The notes beneath the pieces are model-generated. The model was given only the letters and a program-made list of their open reading frames with translations. It did not search any database and was not told the origin of the DNA. A DNA stretch of 20,317 bases from Brachyspira catarrhinii (lineage in GTDB: Bacteria > Spirochaetota > Brachyspiria > Brachyspirales > Brachyspiraceae): NCBI RefSeq assembly GCF_005518285.1, contig NZ_SJDU01000003.1:1-20317 (forward strand). The letters run 5' to 3'. Made by a program: the position numbers and the translations under genes. Below, one piece after another: positions 1 through 6,334 of this stretch; position 1 is the stretch's first letter; every line of letters begins with the position of its first letter.

Positions 1-13
1 TTTTTTTGTATCT

Positions 14-391
14 TCACTTAACTAATTTAAGCGGTATAAAGCTATCGTCAATTTCTATATTTTTTATACCTCCCATATATCCTATTTGATATAAAGGCAT
101 GTATCTTCCGTATAATGTATTGCCCTCCAAAATAAATATATAATAGTAATCAATATTTTCTTTTACATATACTAATTTATTTTTATATTTTGCAGCTAAT
201 TCTACTTCTCCTATATCCATTCCGCCCATCATAATATATGCAATTTTACCCTTAAAGGCTACTATGGATGCAGATTGTTCATTTGCATAAGTTTTACCTT
301 TAACGCTATTTACTACATTTTTGCAACTAATTAATGATATTACTATAAATATCATTAAAAATAATTTTATTAATTTAATTTGTTTTTTCAT
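14..391 (-). CDS. small putative lipoprotein, function unknown
   Basis: 125-residue protein of unrecognised function. The N-terminus has a basic start, a hydrophobic stretch and a lipobox-like LISC ending at Cys23, so it is probably cleaved by signal peptidase II and lipid-anchored in the envelope. The rest is short and beta-prone (IVAFKGKIAYIMMGG near residues 43-57) with no motif I know. The ATG has GGAG ten bases upstream. It lies 81 bases downstream of the LPP20-like gene on the same strand, but a hairpin at 433-463 sits between them, so it may be transcribed separately. The reading frame looks intact. Lipoprotein assignment is fairly safe; function is unknown. Confidence 0.7.
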   Translation of the reverse strand: MKKQIKLIKLFLMIFIVISLISCKNVVNSVKGKTYANEQSASIVAFKGKIAYIMMGGMDIGEVELAAKYKNKLVYVKENIDYYYIFILEGNTLYGRYMPLYQIGYMGGIKNIEIDDSFIPLKLVK

Positions 392-432
392 AATAGCTTT
401 TCTCCATTAGTTTTCAAAAATTTAATGATTTA

Positions 433-463
433 TGGGATAACTATTTAACGCATAATTATCCCA
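433..463 (-). terminator. hairpin after the LPP20-like gene, possible terminator
   Basis: Perfect 8-bp inverted repeat, TGGGATAA at 433-440 and TTATCCCA at 456-463, with a 15-base loop. It begins ten bases past the stop codon at 473 on the minus strand. The downstream minus-strand tract is AT-rich but lacks a clean run of T, so it is a weak intrinsic terminator or an mRNA 3'-end hairpin. An operator for the downstream lipoprotein gene is the alternative. Confidence 0.4.
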
Positions 464-472
464 CAAACTCAA

Positions 473-1114
473 TCATTCTTCATCATTTTCCATATATTCG
501 TAAGTAAGTTTATCCATAGCCGATTTTACGCGAGATTTAGTCTCTTCGTTTTCGCCAGATATTGCTTTTTCAACTTCGTTATTAATTATTCGCTTCATTA
601 TATCCGAGTCGATAAGATACAGAACATAATATTCGTATTCCTGTTGTCCTTTTTTAGCGCCGTCTTTATACTCTTTCAATATCCACCAATCGTCTTCCCT
701 TCTAAGTCCGACTATTTTTACTTTCGATACGGAAGTAGTGAGAGTTTCCATAGTCCTTTGAAAACTTTCGTCTCCGCCGTATTCCGATGCCGCCGTCATA
801 TCGGTAATGGATTGCGATAAATATCTTGCAACCTCGCTCGAAGAATTTACTCTTTTTGCCCAGCTTTCCACAAAATTTAGACTTTTACCTCTGCCGCTGA
901 TTATAAAAGCCATTTTGTTTGGATAATCTTTTTCGAGAGCCGTAGTTCCCTTAAACATCCATTTAGGTTGCTTCGCTCTCTTCCCGCCCCTTTGGTCGAT
1001 GATGTCGTATCTTATTCTTTTTCTTTGCGCAAAAACATTTGCAGAAAAGAATATAGCGTTTAATACGAATACAAACGCCAATACGAAAATAATTTTTTTG
1101 TTAGTGTTAAACAT
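473..1114 (-). CDS. exported LPP20-like protein
   Basis: 213 residues with a clear signal peptide (basic start, hydrophobic residues 8-25, likely cleavage after VFA at 27-29). The mature part begins with a very basic stretch, then KQPKWMFKG (48-56). A Pro-Lys/Glu-Trp motif near the mature N-terminus followed by a helical segment is what I know from LPP20-type envelope proteins, and the neighbouring gene shows the fuller version. There is no lipobox cysteine, so a periplasmic or peripheral membrane form is more likely than a lipoprotein. The ATG has AAGGAG six bases upstream (1121-1126). Only 14 bases separate it from the upstream gene, so the two are surely co-transcribed. Role unknown; family placement is by resemblance. 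Confidence 0.7.
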   Translation of the reverse strand: MFNTNKKIIFVLAFVFVLNAIFFSANVFAQRKRIRYDIIDQRGGKRAKQPKWMFKGTTALEKDYPNKMAFIISGRGKSLNFVESWAKRVNSSSEVARYLSQSITDMTAASEYGGDESFQRTMETLTTSVSKVKIVGLRREDDWWILKEYKDGAKKGQQEYEYYVLYLIDSDIMKRIINNEVEKAISGENEETKSRVKSAMDKLTYEYMENDEE

Positions 1115-1128
1115 GTTTAACTCCTTAA

Positions 1129-2130
1129 TTAATATTTTATATTTTTAAATTTACCGTCCAAATAATTGGATATTTGAGACGATAAATTCAAATTTATATC
1201 TTTAGCCAATTTATTCATTATTACTCTTTTCGCGTCTTTTTCGGAAGAACCGCCATCCTTCCCCCTAAACTTAAAAGATGCGATTCTCTCTCCGTTATAA
1301 TTTATAAGTTCTAAAATCAAAGTATAATTCATAATATACATTCCGTATCCAGTGTCGTTTCCGTCAAAAGTAAATTTATCTCTGAATATATAACTTGGAT
1401 TTGAACTAATCTTAAATCCCAAATCGCTTATTGAATGCTCTATTGCCGATTCTATATTTGGAGTAATATCAAAAGCGTCTATCCCGAAAGATATTTTTCT
1501 TTTTATATTTTCCATATTTGATTTTATGCTTTCGATTCTATAACTATCCAAAATTTCTATCTTTGCCGAATTGTCCAATATCGCTAATTGATTTATAAAA
1601 TTTTCGTTCTTTTCCGAAAAAATATAGGCTATATACAAACTATAATATTTATCGAATAAATCTCTTTCGCTACCCGCTTTTAATATATGGGAATCAATAA
1701 TTTTTATATTATCTTTAATCTTTTTATTTAGAAGAGAAACGGTTTCTTTTTTATTCAAAACGGCTATAGCATAATATCTATTCTTTTTTGAATCGTAATA
1801 TCTCGAATCTATTTTTACATTTATGAGATTATGTTCCGCTTCTATTTTGGTGCTGTTATCCAAACTTCTAATTTCTTCCACGCCCAAAGAAGTTTCAATA
1901 TATTTTTCATTGGCTTTCGTATCAACCGATATTTTCATTCCAAAAATATTTGCCAAAACCGAGTAAGCGTTGTCTTCCGCTTCTTTCTCGCTCAATCCTT
2001 GTCCGACTCCGACTTCGTAAATATTCTTATCGTAAACTTTTGAAGGATTTTCTATCCATTCGGGTTGTTTTTGTCCGTAAAGATTTACACAAACGGTTAA
2101 TAATAAAGTAAAAATAAATAATCTTCTCAT
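1129..2130 (-). CDS. exported LPP20-family protein
   Basis: 333 residues from the ATG at 2130, which has GAGGGA upstream and opens a proper signal peptide (MRRLFIFTLLLTVCVNLYG, likely cut after Gly19). The frame stays open upstream to a TTG at 2346, but that stretch reads as low-complexity Phe/Lys-rich sequence across hairpins and is rejected. The mature protein starts QKQPEWIENP, followed by YEVGVGQG and a long helical, Ala/Glu-rich segment (about 38-70), the pattern of the LPP20 domain. The C-terminal part (about 225-330) has a repeated beta/alpha character and a GRD/GGSSEKDAKR-type helix. LPP20 members include FlgP, an outer-membrane flagellar accessory protein. First gene of a unit with 473-1114; expressed from the promoter at 2481-2508. 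Confidence 0.8.
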   Translation of the reverse strand: MRRLFIFTLLLTVCVNLYGQKQPEWIENPSKVYDKNIYEVGVGQGLSEKEAEDNAYSVLANIFGMKISVDTKANEKYIETSLGVEEIRSLDNSTKIEAEHNLINVKIDSRYYDSKKNRYYAIAVLNKKETVSLLNKKIKDNIKIIDSHILKAGSERDLFDKYYSLYIAYIFSEKNENFINQLAILDNSAKIEILDSYRIESIKSNMENIKRKISFGIDAFDITPNIESAIEHSISDLGFKISSNPSYIFRDKFTFDGNDTGYGMYIMNYTLILELINYNGERIASFKFRGKDGGSSEKDAKRVIMNKLAKDINLNLSSQISNYLDGKFKNIKY

Positions 2131-2284
2131 AATAAATCCCTCTAAATATATTCTATAAAAACATTTAAATAAATAAAAGCTTTCTTTAAATAAAAATTTG
2201 TTATATAAAAATTTAATATACTTTCCAAATAATTTGAAAATGTTTTTAAGATTAAGTTTTTGAATACTAACGAAATTGTTTTTG

Positions 2285-2305
2285 CTTCTTTTTGACAAAA
2301 AGAAG
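2285..2305. repeat. 9-bp perfect inverted repeat
   Basis: CTTCTTTTT at 2285-2293 and AAAAAGAAG at 2297-2305 around a GAC loop. Very tight hairpin, lying 12 bases from the larger hairpin at 2317-2344 and inside the predicted LPP20 leader. Confidence 0.7.
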
Positions 2306-2316
2306 TCGCTTTTTTG

Positions 2317-2344
2317 GTTCTTTTTTCTCGATAGAAAAAAGAAC
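2317..2344. repeat. 12-bp perfect inverted repeat
   Basis: GTTCTTTTTTCT at 2317-2328 and its exact complement at 2333-2344 with a four-base CGAT loop. On either strand it gives a stable hairpin. It has no terminator-like T tract on the minus strand, so the leader could read through it. It may belong to a dispersed repeat together with the 2285-2305 hairpin. Confidence 0.75.
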
Positions 2345-2407
2345 AAGAATATTTTATATAATAATAAATTGAGTAAACATAAACTTGAAAAAAGTTTAAA
2401 GTGAAGC

Positions 2408-2432
2408 GCTCGGCTCGGCTCGGCTCGGCTCG
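2408..2432. repeat. CGGCT pentanucleotide tandem repeat
   Basis: Four exact CGGCT copies (2411-2430) flanked by partial units GCT (2408-2410) and CG (2431-2432). Strikingly GC-rich against the surrounding AT-rich sequence. It is noncoding and lies in the predicted leader of the LPP20 operon, where it would read as GCCGA repeats in the RNA. Confidence 0.9.
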
Positions 2433-2480
2433 CGCGAATTTAGTTTTATAATGGTTTTATTTAACTTTAACATAGTTGAA

Positions 2481-2508
2481 ATTATACAATATTTGGAAAT
2501 TTTGTCAA
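2481..2508 (-). promoter_or_regulatory. consensus sigma-70 promoter for the LPP20 operon
   Basis: On the minus strand, TTGACA (2503-2508), a 16-base spacer and TATAAT (2481-2486), both boxes perfect. It points toward the LPP20 gene, whose start lies about 340 bases on. No other minus-strand gene start lies between. Confidence 0.75.
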
Positions 2509-2560
2509 CACCTTAAAATAAAAAAAATTAAAAAAATTTCGTCATTGTAAAATAAAAATA

Positions 2561-2703
2561 GTCATTGCGAACACGCTAAAGCGGGCATGTTGCCAAGTGA
2601 AGCAATCCAAAATTAATAGAATTTTATTTTAAAATCAACTTTATTAATAGTAGATTACTTGGCGTCTGCCCGACTTTGTCGCGGGTGTTGCCCTCGTAAT
2701 AAC
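2561..2703. repeat. large imperfect palindrome (GTCATTGCGA element, copy 1)
   Basis: The left end reads GTCATTGCGAACACGC and the right end, reverse-complemented, reads GTTATTACGAGGGC. Inside, CAAGTGAAGCAATCC on the left faces GATTACTTGG on the right, and GCGGGC faces GCCCG. The two arms are about 50 bases with an AT-rich centre. It looks like a decayed copy of the element at 2719-2792 and codes for nothing. Short palindromes beginning GTCATTGCGAG and containing CAATC are familiar as non-autonomous dispersed repeats in varied bacteria; that link is from memory. Confidence 0.65.
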
Positions 2704-2718
2704 AGTAATAAAATGTTT

Positions 2719-2792
2719 GTCATTGCGAGCGAGTGAAACAAGCGAAACAATCTAAATTAAAATAGATTGCCACGCTTTCGTCTCGAAATGAC
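2719..2792. repeat. palindromic GTCATTGCGAG element, copy 2
   Basis: Compact copy: GTCATTGCGAG at the left end, CTCGAAATGAC at the right, with CAATCTA facing TAGATTG in the middle (2748-2754 and 2763-2769 region). Arms are about 30-36 bases. It lies 16 bases from copy 1 and directly upstream of the parA promoter. A further GTCATTG stub is at 2541-2547. No ORF and no transposase, so a MITE-like or REP-like element is the best description. Confidence 0.7.
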
Positions 2793-2806
2793 TAAAAATA
2801 AAAACC

Positions 2807-2834
2807 TTGATAAAAAGCCAACTTTTGATATAAT
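2807..2834 (+). promoter_or_regulatory. parA promoter
   Basis: TTGATA (2807-2812), 16-base spacer, TATAAT (2829-2834). The predicted start near 2841 gives a leader of about 70 nt before parA. It lies just past the palindromic element. Confidence 0.65.
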
Positions 2835-2849
2835 AAAATAATTTCAATG

Positions 2850-2891
2850 GCAAACGACAATAAAATAATTTAGTTTGCTTTTTTATCGTTT
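2850..2891 (+). promoter_or_regulatory. attenuator-like hairpin pair in the parA leader
   Basis: GCAAAC (2850-2855) can pair with GTTTGC (2873-2878), followed at once by six T (2879-2884), which is the shape of a weak intrinsic terminator. AAACGA (2852-2857) can instead pair with TCGTTT (2886-2891), with TAAAA/TTTTA extending the stem across a bulge. The two structures share bases and exclude one another. Attenuation of parAB is an inference only. Confidence 0.3.
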
Positions 2892-2909
2892 TTATTTAAG
2901 GAATAATTT

Positions 2910-3677
2910 ATGTCTAAAATTATAGCTATAGTAAATCAAAAAGGCGGAGTCGGAAAAACCACAACCGCTGTTAATTTAAGCGCGGCTATAGCGGATATGG
3001 GATATAAAACTCTTTTAATAGATATCGACCCTCAGGCAAATACATGTTTGGGAATTGGAATTTCAAGATTAAATATGGACAAAGGAATATACGATTTGCT
3101 TATCGGGGACGCCAATGTAAACGAAGTGATAATGAAAACTTATAAAGAAAATTTATATATAATCCCTTCCGATTCCGATTTGGTTGGCGCTCAAATAGAA
3201 CTCGTAAGCGAAATTGGAAGAGAATTCAAATTAAAAAAGGCTATAGAAACTATCAAAAACGATTACGAATATATATTGATTGACTGCCCGCCGACTTTGG
3301 GAATACTCACATTAAACGCTTTAACCGCAGCCGATTCAGTTCTTATTCCTATTCAATGCGAATTCTACGCTTTGGACGGAGTAGCCGAACTTAATAATAC
3401 AATCTCGCTCGTAAAAGAAAATTTGAATCCAGAATTAAATATCGAGGGAGTAATTTTGACTATGTATGACGGAAGAACGAAATTAAGTTCCGATGTCGTT
3501 AGAGAGGTTGTTAATTTCTTTAAAGAGAAAACTTATAAAACGATGATTCCAAGAAATGTGAGATTAAGCGAAGCGCCTTCTTACGGAAAAGCGATAGGAG
3601 ATTACGACCGAGAATGCATAGGAGCGAGAAGTTATAAAGAATTCGCAAGAGAGTTTGTAGAGAAATCTAAAATATAA
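2910..3677 (+). CDS. parA: chromosome-partitioning ATPase ParA (Soj)
   Basis: 255 residues, the usual length of chromosomal ParA/Soj, a cytoplasmic Walker-type ATPase that binds DNA nonspecifically as an ATP dimer and moves or regulates origin regions with ParB. The deviant Walker A KGGVGKTTT spans 11-19, with the signature lysine at 11. DIDPQAN (38-44) and the Walker B region ILIDCPP (122-128) are intact. There is no N-terminal HTH extension of the plasmid type. The ATG has AAGGAA seven bases upstream. parB follows after 15 bases, so the two form the standard operon. Chromosomal parAB usually lies near the replication origin, but no dnaA or gid gene is seen here. Confidence 0.95.
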   Translation: MSKIIAIVNQKGGVGKTTTAVNLSAAIADMGYKTLLIDIDPQANTCLGIGISRLNMDKGIYDLLIGDANVNEVIMKTYKENLYIIPSDSDLVGAQIELVSEIGREFKLKKAIETIKNDYEYILIDCPPTLGILTLNALTAADSVLIPIQCEFYALDGVAELNNTISLVKENLNPELNIEGVILTMYDGRTKLSSDVVREVVNFFKEKTYKTMIPRNVRLSEAPSYGKAIGDYDRECIGARSYKEFAREFVEKSKI

Positions 3678-3692
3678 AATTCGGAGAGACTT

Positions 3693-4616
3693 ATGAGCAG
3701 AAAAGGAGGACTCGCAAGAGGACAGGGTCTGAACGCCCTTATAAAATCGGGAGACAGAGATATAAAAGAAGCGGTTGAAGAAGCGGAAAAAAACGGAGTA
3801 TTGGAAATAGACATTAAACTTATAGAAACGAATCCCGACCAGCCGAGAAAAGTTTTTGACGAAGATGAGATTAAAGGACTTGCCGAATCAATAAAAGAAA
3901 ACGGACTAATAAATCCGATAACTTTAAGAGAGAAAGACGGAAAATATCAAATAATATCGGGCGAGAGAAGATTTCGCGCATTTAAATTTTTGGAAAGAAA
4001 TAAAGTCCCCGCTTTGGTTTTGAAAAATATCGCCGATTCAAAAATGCTCGAACTTACTTTGGTTGAAAATATTCAGAGAGCGGATTTAAACGCGATAGAA
4101 ATAGCTCGAAGTTATAAAAAATTAATTTACGACTTAAATATAAAACAAGAAGAATTGGCAAACAGAGTGGGAAAAAGCAGAAGCGCAGTTTCAAATTCTA
4201 TGCGAATACTCGATTTGAGCGAAAACATACAAAACATGATATTGCAAGGAAAACTTACCGAAGGACATGCCCGAGCGATTTTGTCTTTGCCGAACGAAAA
4301 AGAGAGAGAAAATTTTGCAAAAGTAATTGTAGAAAAAAATTATTCAGTCAGAGAATGCGAGAGAATAGTAAAAGAAAAAAAAGAAGCGAAAAATATTCAA
4401 AATAAACAAACTACAAAAAAAGACCCGAATATAAAAAAACTTGAAAACGATTTGGAGAAAATATTTTCCACAAAAGTTAATGTAATAGATAAAAACGGAA
4501 AAGAAGGAAAAATAATTATAGAATATTACAGCTCGGACGATTTATCGCGAATAATGGATATGCTCGACAATATAGATTTGGAGCGAAATTCCGAAAAACC
4601 TAAACTCGAATATTAG
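3693..4616 (+). CDS. parB: chromosome-partitioning protein ParB (Spo0J)
   Basis: 307 residues, normal length. ParB binds parS sites, loads as a CTP-dependent clamp and stimulates ParA. The N-terminal ParA-activating peptide is present (GGLARGQGLNALI, 5-17), although the GLARG and LNALI halves seem separated by two extra residues compared with the common GLGRGLxALI form. The ParB/Srx domain covers about 38-130, with the CTP-binding motif GERRFRA at 90-96 and ENIQRADLN at 125-133. A helix-turn-helix lies about 153-173. A Lys/Glu-rich linker (225-250) leads to the C-terminal dimerisation domain. The ATG follows GGAGAG. Its stop codon overlaps the ribosome binding site of the next gene. Confidence 0.95.
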   Translation: MSRKGGLARGQGLNALIKSGDRDIKEAVEEAEKNGVLEIDIKLIETNPDQPRKVFDEDEIKGLAESIKENGLINPITLREKDGKYQIISGERRFRAFKFLERNKVPALVLKNIADSKMLELTLVENIQRADLNAIEIARSYKKLIYDLNIKQEELANRVGKSRSAVSNSMRILDLSENIQNMILQGKLTEGHARAILSLPNEKERENFAKVIVEKNYSVRECERIVKEKKEAKNIQNKQTTKKDPNIKKLENDLEKIFSTKVNVIDKNGKEGKIIIEYYSSDDLSRIMDMLDNIDLERNSEKPKLEY

Positions 4617-4624
4617 GAGATATT

Positions 4625-5851
4625 TTGAAAATTTCTAATATTTTAAAATATATAATATTATTAACTTTATTATCTTTATCTCTATATCCAGCGGAAAAAT
4701 CGGATATAAATAAATTAAAAAAAATAACCGTGGCGACTATAGATTTGGATAATCATTTTAAAATAAATAAAGATTTAAGAAAAGAAGCCGTTAGAACAAT
4801 AAACAGATACCATTACTTGAAACAAAAAAGAACTATAGTGGTGGACAGAGAGAAAAAAAAATTATTAGGAACGAACGAATTAAATATTGAAGAAGGTTTG
4901 ACTATCGCGTCCAATTTGAATGTTAGAATTGCAATATTGGTTGACAGCGAAAGAATATTGATAACCAACGAAAACACGAATGTTAGAAGAAATACTTTAA
5001 GCAATAATCCTAAAGAATATCGATTTTCAAATAATTATAAAATAGTGTTCGATTCGGCTTCAAATAATATTTTTACAAACAGAACGAGCGGAACTAATTT
5101 AAGTTTGACAAATAATTTAATTTCCGAAAACGAAAGCGAGGAAGAAAGATACGAATTCAGATATAATTTTAATGTCGTGGATATTGAAACCGACAATATT
5201 TTAAAAGAATATAAATCGATTTCATCTAACCAAGCTATATCCACTATTCAGGGAATATCCGAATATTTGGAAGCCTATTTGTCGAAAATGATATTCGATT
5301 CTTTTGAAGAGAGAAATAACAATATAGAATTAAATTTTGAAATAGAAAAAGTCTCTTCGGATAATCGAACGAATTCAATATCGAGCAGAGGCGAAGTTAC
5401 GGAAGGCGATTCCATTAGTTTTAAATTTAGTCCGAATAGAGACGGTTATTTATATATATTCGCTTTGCAAAATAACGGCAATATGATTTTGATGCATCCT
5501 AACGATTTTAATAATTTTGTAAATACGGGCAATATTCAAAAAGACGAAATAGAAGCGGGCAAAAATTATATTATTCCTCCCGAAGATTCTAAATTTCGTA
5601 TAGTCGTGAGTCCGCTTCCAATTGACGAAAATTCGGAAATAGAAAATATCGACAGTTTTTACGCAGTTTATATGAGAAGAAATCAAAAATGGATTGTCGG
5701 GCAGTATTTCAGTGGAGACGGTTTTAAAATGGTTAGTAGAAATAGAACCACCGAGTTCACTTTCAAATTAAAAAAAGCGTTGAAATTAAAATACGAATGG
5801 CAAATAGAGAAAATATACTTGAATGTGGTTTCAAAATTAAAAGATAAATAA
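4625..5851 (+). CDS. exported CsgG/FlgO-like protein with DUF4384 domain
   Basis: 408 residues starting at TTG (4625), supported by TAGGAG at 4614-4619, which overlaps the parB stop codon. No nearby ATG gives the signal peptide. The signal peptide (residues 1-23) probably ends at YPA. Residues about 32-110 (KKITVATIDLDN, VVDREKKKLL, ASNLNVRIAILV) resemble the fold shared by CsgG, FlgO and TolB N-terminal domains. A low-complexity Asn/Ser-rich middle follows (about 115-175). Residues about 255-350 carry a DUF4384-type domain: FKFSPNRDGYLYIFALQNNG, then MHPND and FRIVVSP. DUF4384 proteins are often found with CsgG- and LPP20-type envelope proteins, which fits the LPP20 genes beyond parA. Co-transcription with parAB is likely; a role in partitioning is not implied. 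Confidence 0.75.
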   Translation: MKISNILKYIILLTLLSLSLYPAEKSDINKLKKITVATIDLDNHFKINKDLRKEAVRTINRYHYLKQKRTIVVDREKKKLLGTNELNIEEGLTIASNLNVRIAILVDSERILITNENTNVRRNTLSNNPKEYRFSNNYKIVFDSASNNIFTNRTSGTNLSLTNNLISENESEEERYEFRYNFNVVDIETDNILKEYKSISSNQAISTIQGISEYLEAYLSKMIFDSFEERNNNIELNFEIEKVSSDNRTNSISSRGEVTEGDSISFKFSPNRDGYLYIFALQNNGNMILMHPNDFNNFVNTGNIQKDEIEAGKNYIIPPEDSKFRIVVSPLPIDENSEIENIDSFYAVYMRRNQKWIVGQYFSGDGFKMVSRNRTTEFTFKLKKALKLKYEWQIEKIYLNVVSKLKDK

Positions 5852-5881
5852 TTTTTTTCAAACTTATCAAATTATAATAAA

Positions 5882-6316
5882 TCATATAATATCTTTAATA
5901 ATCTCTCTGAATTTGCTAATATCAAATACTCTCGTAGTTTTGCTTTTTTGCAAAGAAGAACGAACTATTAATATATTATATTTAAGCAAATTATCATATA
6001 CAAAATCCGTGTCGATTATTATCGAACTTTTTTTATCATCGCTAGCCAAACAATCTAAATTATCTGGAAGCTCGCCGTCAAATTTGAAAAAGGTTTTATG
6101 AGTTTCAAAAACCAAATCGGAACTGTTCCATTCTATGATTATAGTTTTTGTTTTTAATTCTTTTTTGAAAATAACTTTTAAATAACTGTCGTCTCCCCAA
6201 GAAGACAATTTATAAGCGGGCAGTTTCAATATAATATTTTTTTCTTCGTTTGTAATTTGCCAATCGTTATTTTTTATTTTGTAAACTTCCAAATCCATTA
6301 TATCTTTATCTTTCAT
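5882..6316 (-). CDS. hypothetical 144-residue protein
   Basis: I do not recognise this protein. It has no signal peptide or membrane segment and looks like a small beta-rich soluble protein: KTIIIEWNSSDLVFETHKTFFKFDG (about 57-81) is alternating beta strand, and the end TRVFDISKFREIIKDII is strand then helix. The ATG at 6316 has a good AAGGAG upstream. It starts 18 bases after the sialidase-like gene and is therefore almost certainly its operon partner. It ends 30 bases from the DUF4384 gene, which converges on it. Confidence 0.7.
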   Translation of the reverse strand: MKDKDIMDLEVYKIKNNDWQITNEEKNIILKLPAYKLSSWGDDSYLKVIFKKELKTKTIIIEWNSSDLVFETHKTFFKFDGELPDNLDCLASDDKKSSIIIDTDFVYDNLLKYNILIVRSSLQKSKTTRVFDISKFREIIKDII

Positions 6317-6334
6317 ATTATCTCCTTTTAATTT

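Larger units (their letters stand above)
2131..2474 (-). promoter_or_regulatory. long structured 5' leader of the LPP20 operon
   Basis: If transcription starts about seven bases past the -10 box at 2481-2486, the untranslated leader is about 340 nt. In order of transcription it holds the CGGCT repeat (2408-2432), a hairpin AAACTT/AAGTTT (2381-2397), a perfect 12-bp hairpin (2317-2344) and a 9-bp hairpin (2285-2305). No ORF with a ribosome binding site is seen inside it. No riboswitch class is recognised. Confidence 0.45.

Noticed and set aside
1831..2043. Plus-strand ORF of 70 codons within the LPP20 gene
   Set aside because: It is antisense to a well-supported gene and shows no family motif or binding site.
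2131..2346. N-terminal extension of the LPP20 gene to a TTG at 2346
   Set aside because: It has no ribosome binding site, crosses the hairpins, reads as Phe/Lys-rich low-complexity sequence and would bury the signal peptide that starts at 2130.
2733..2740. GTGAAACA as a parS half-site near parA
   Set aside because: Only one half of the TGTTTCACGTGAAACA palindrome matches; the other half is absent, and the bases belong to the GTCATTGCGAG repeat. No full parS was found in the window.
2346..2909. Possible tRNA, small ORF or CRISPR in the large gap
   Set aside because: No cloverleaf, no repeat-spacer array and no ORF with a binding site; the repeats there are palindromes and one pentanucleotide run.
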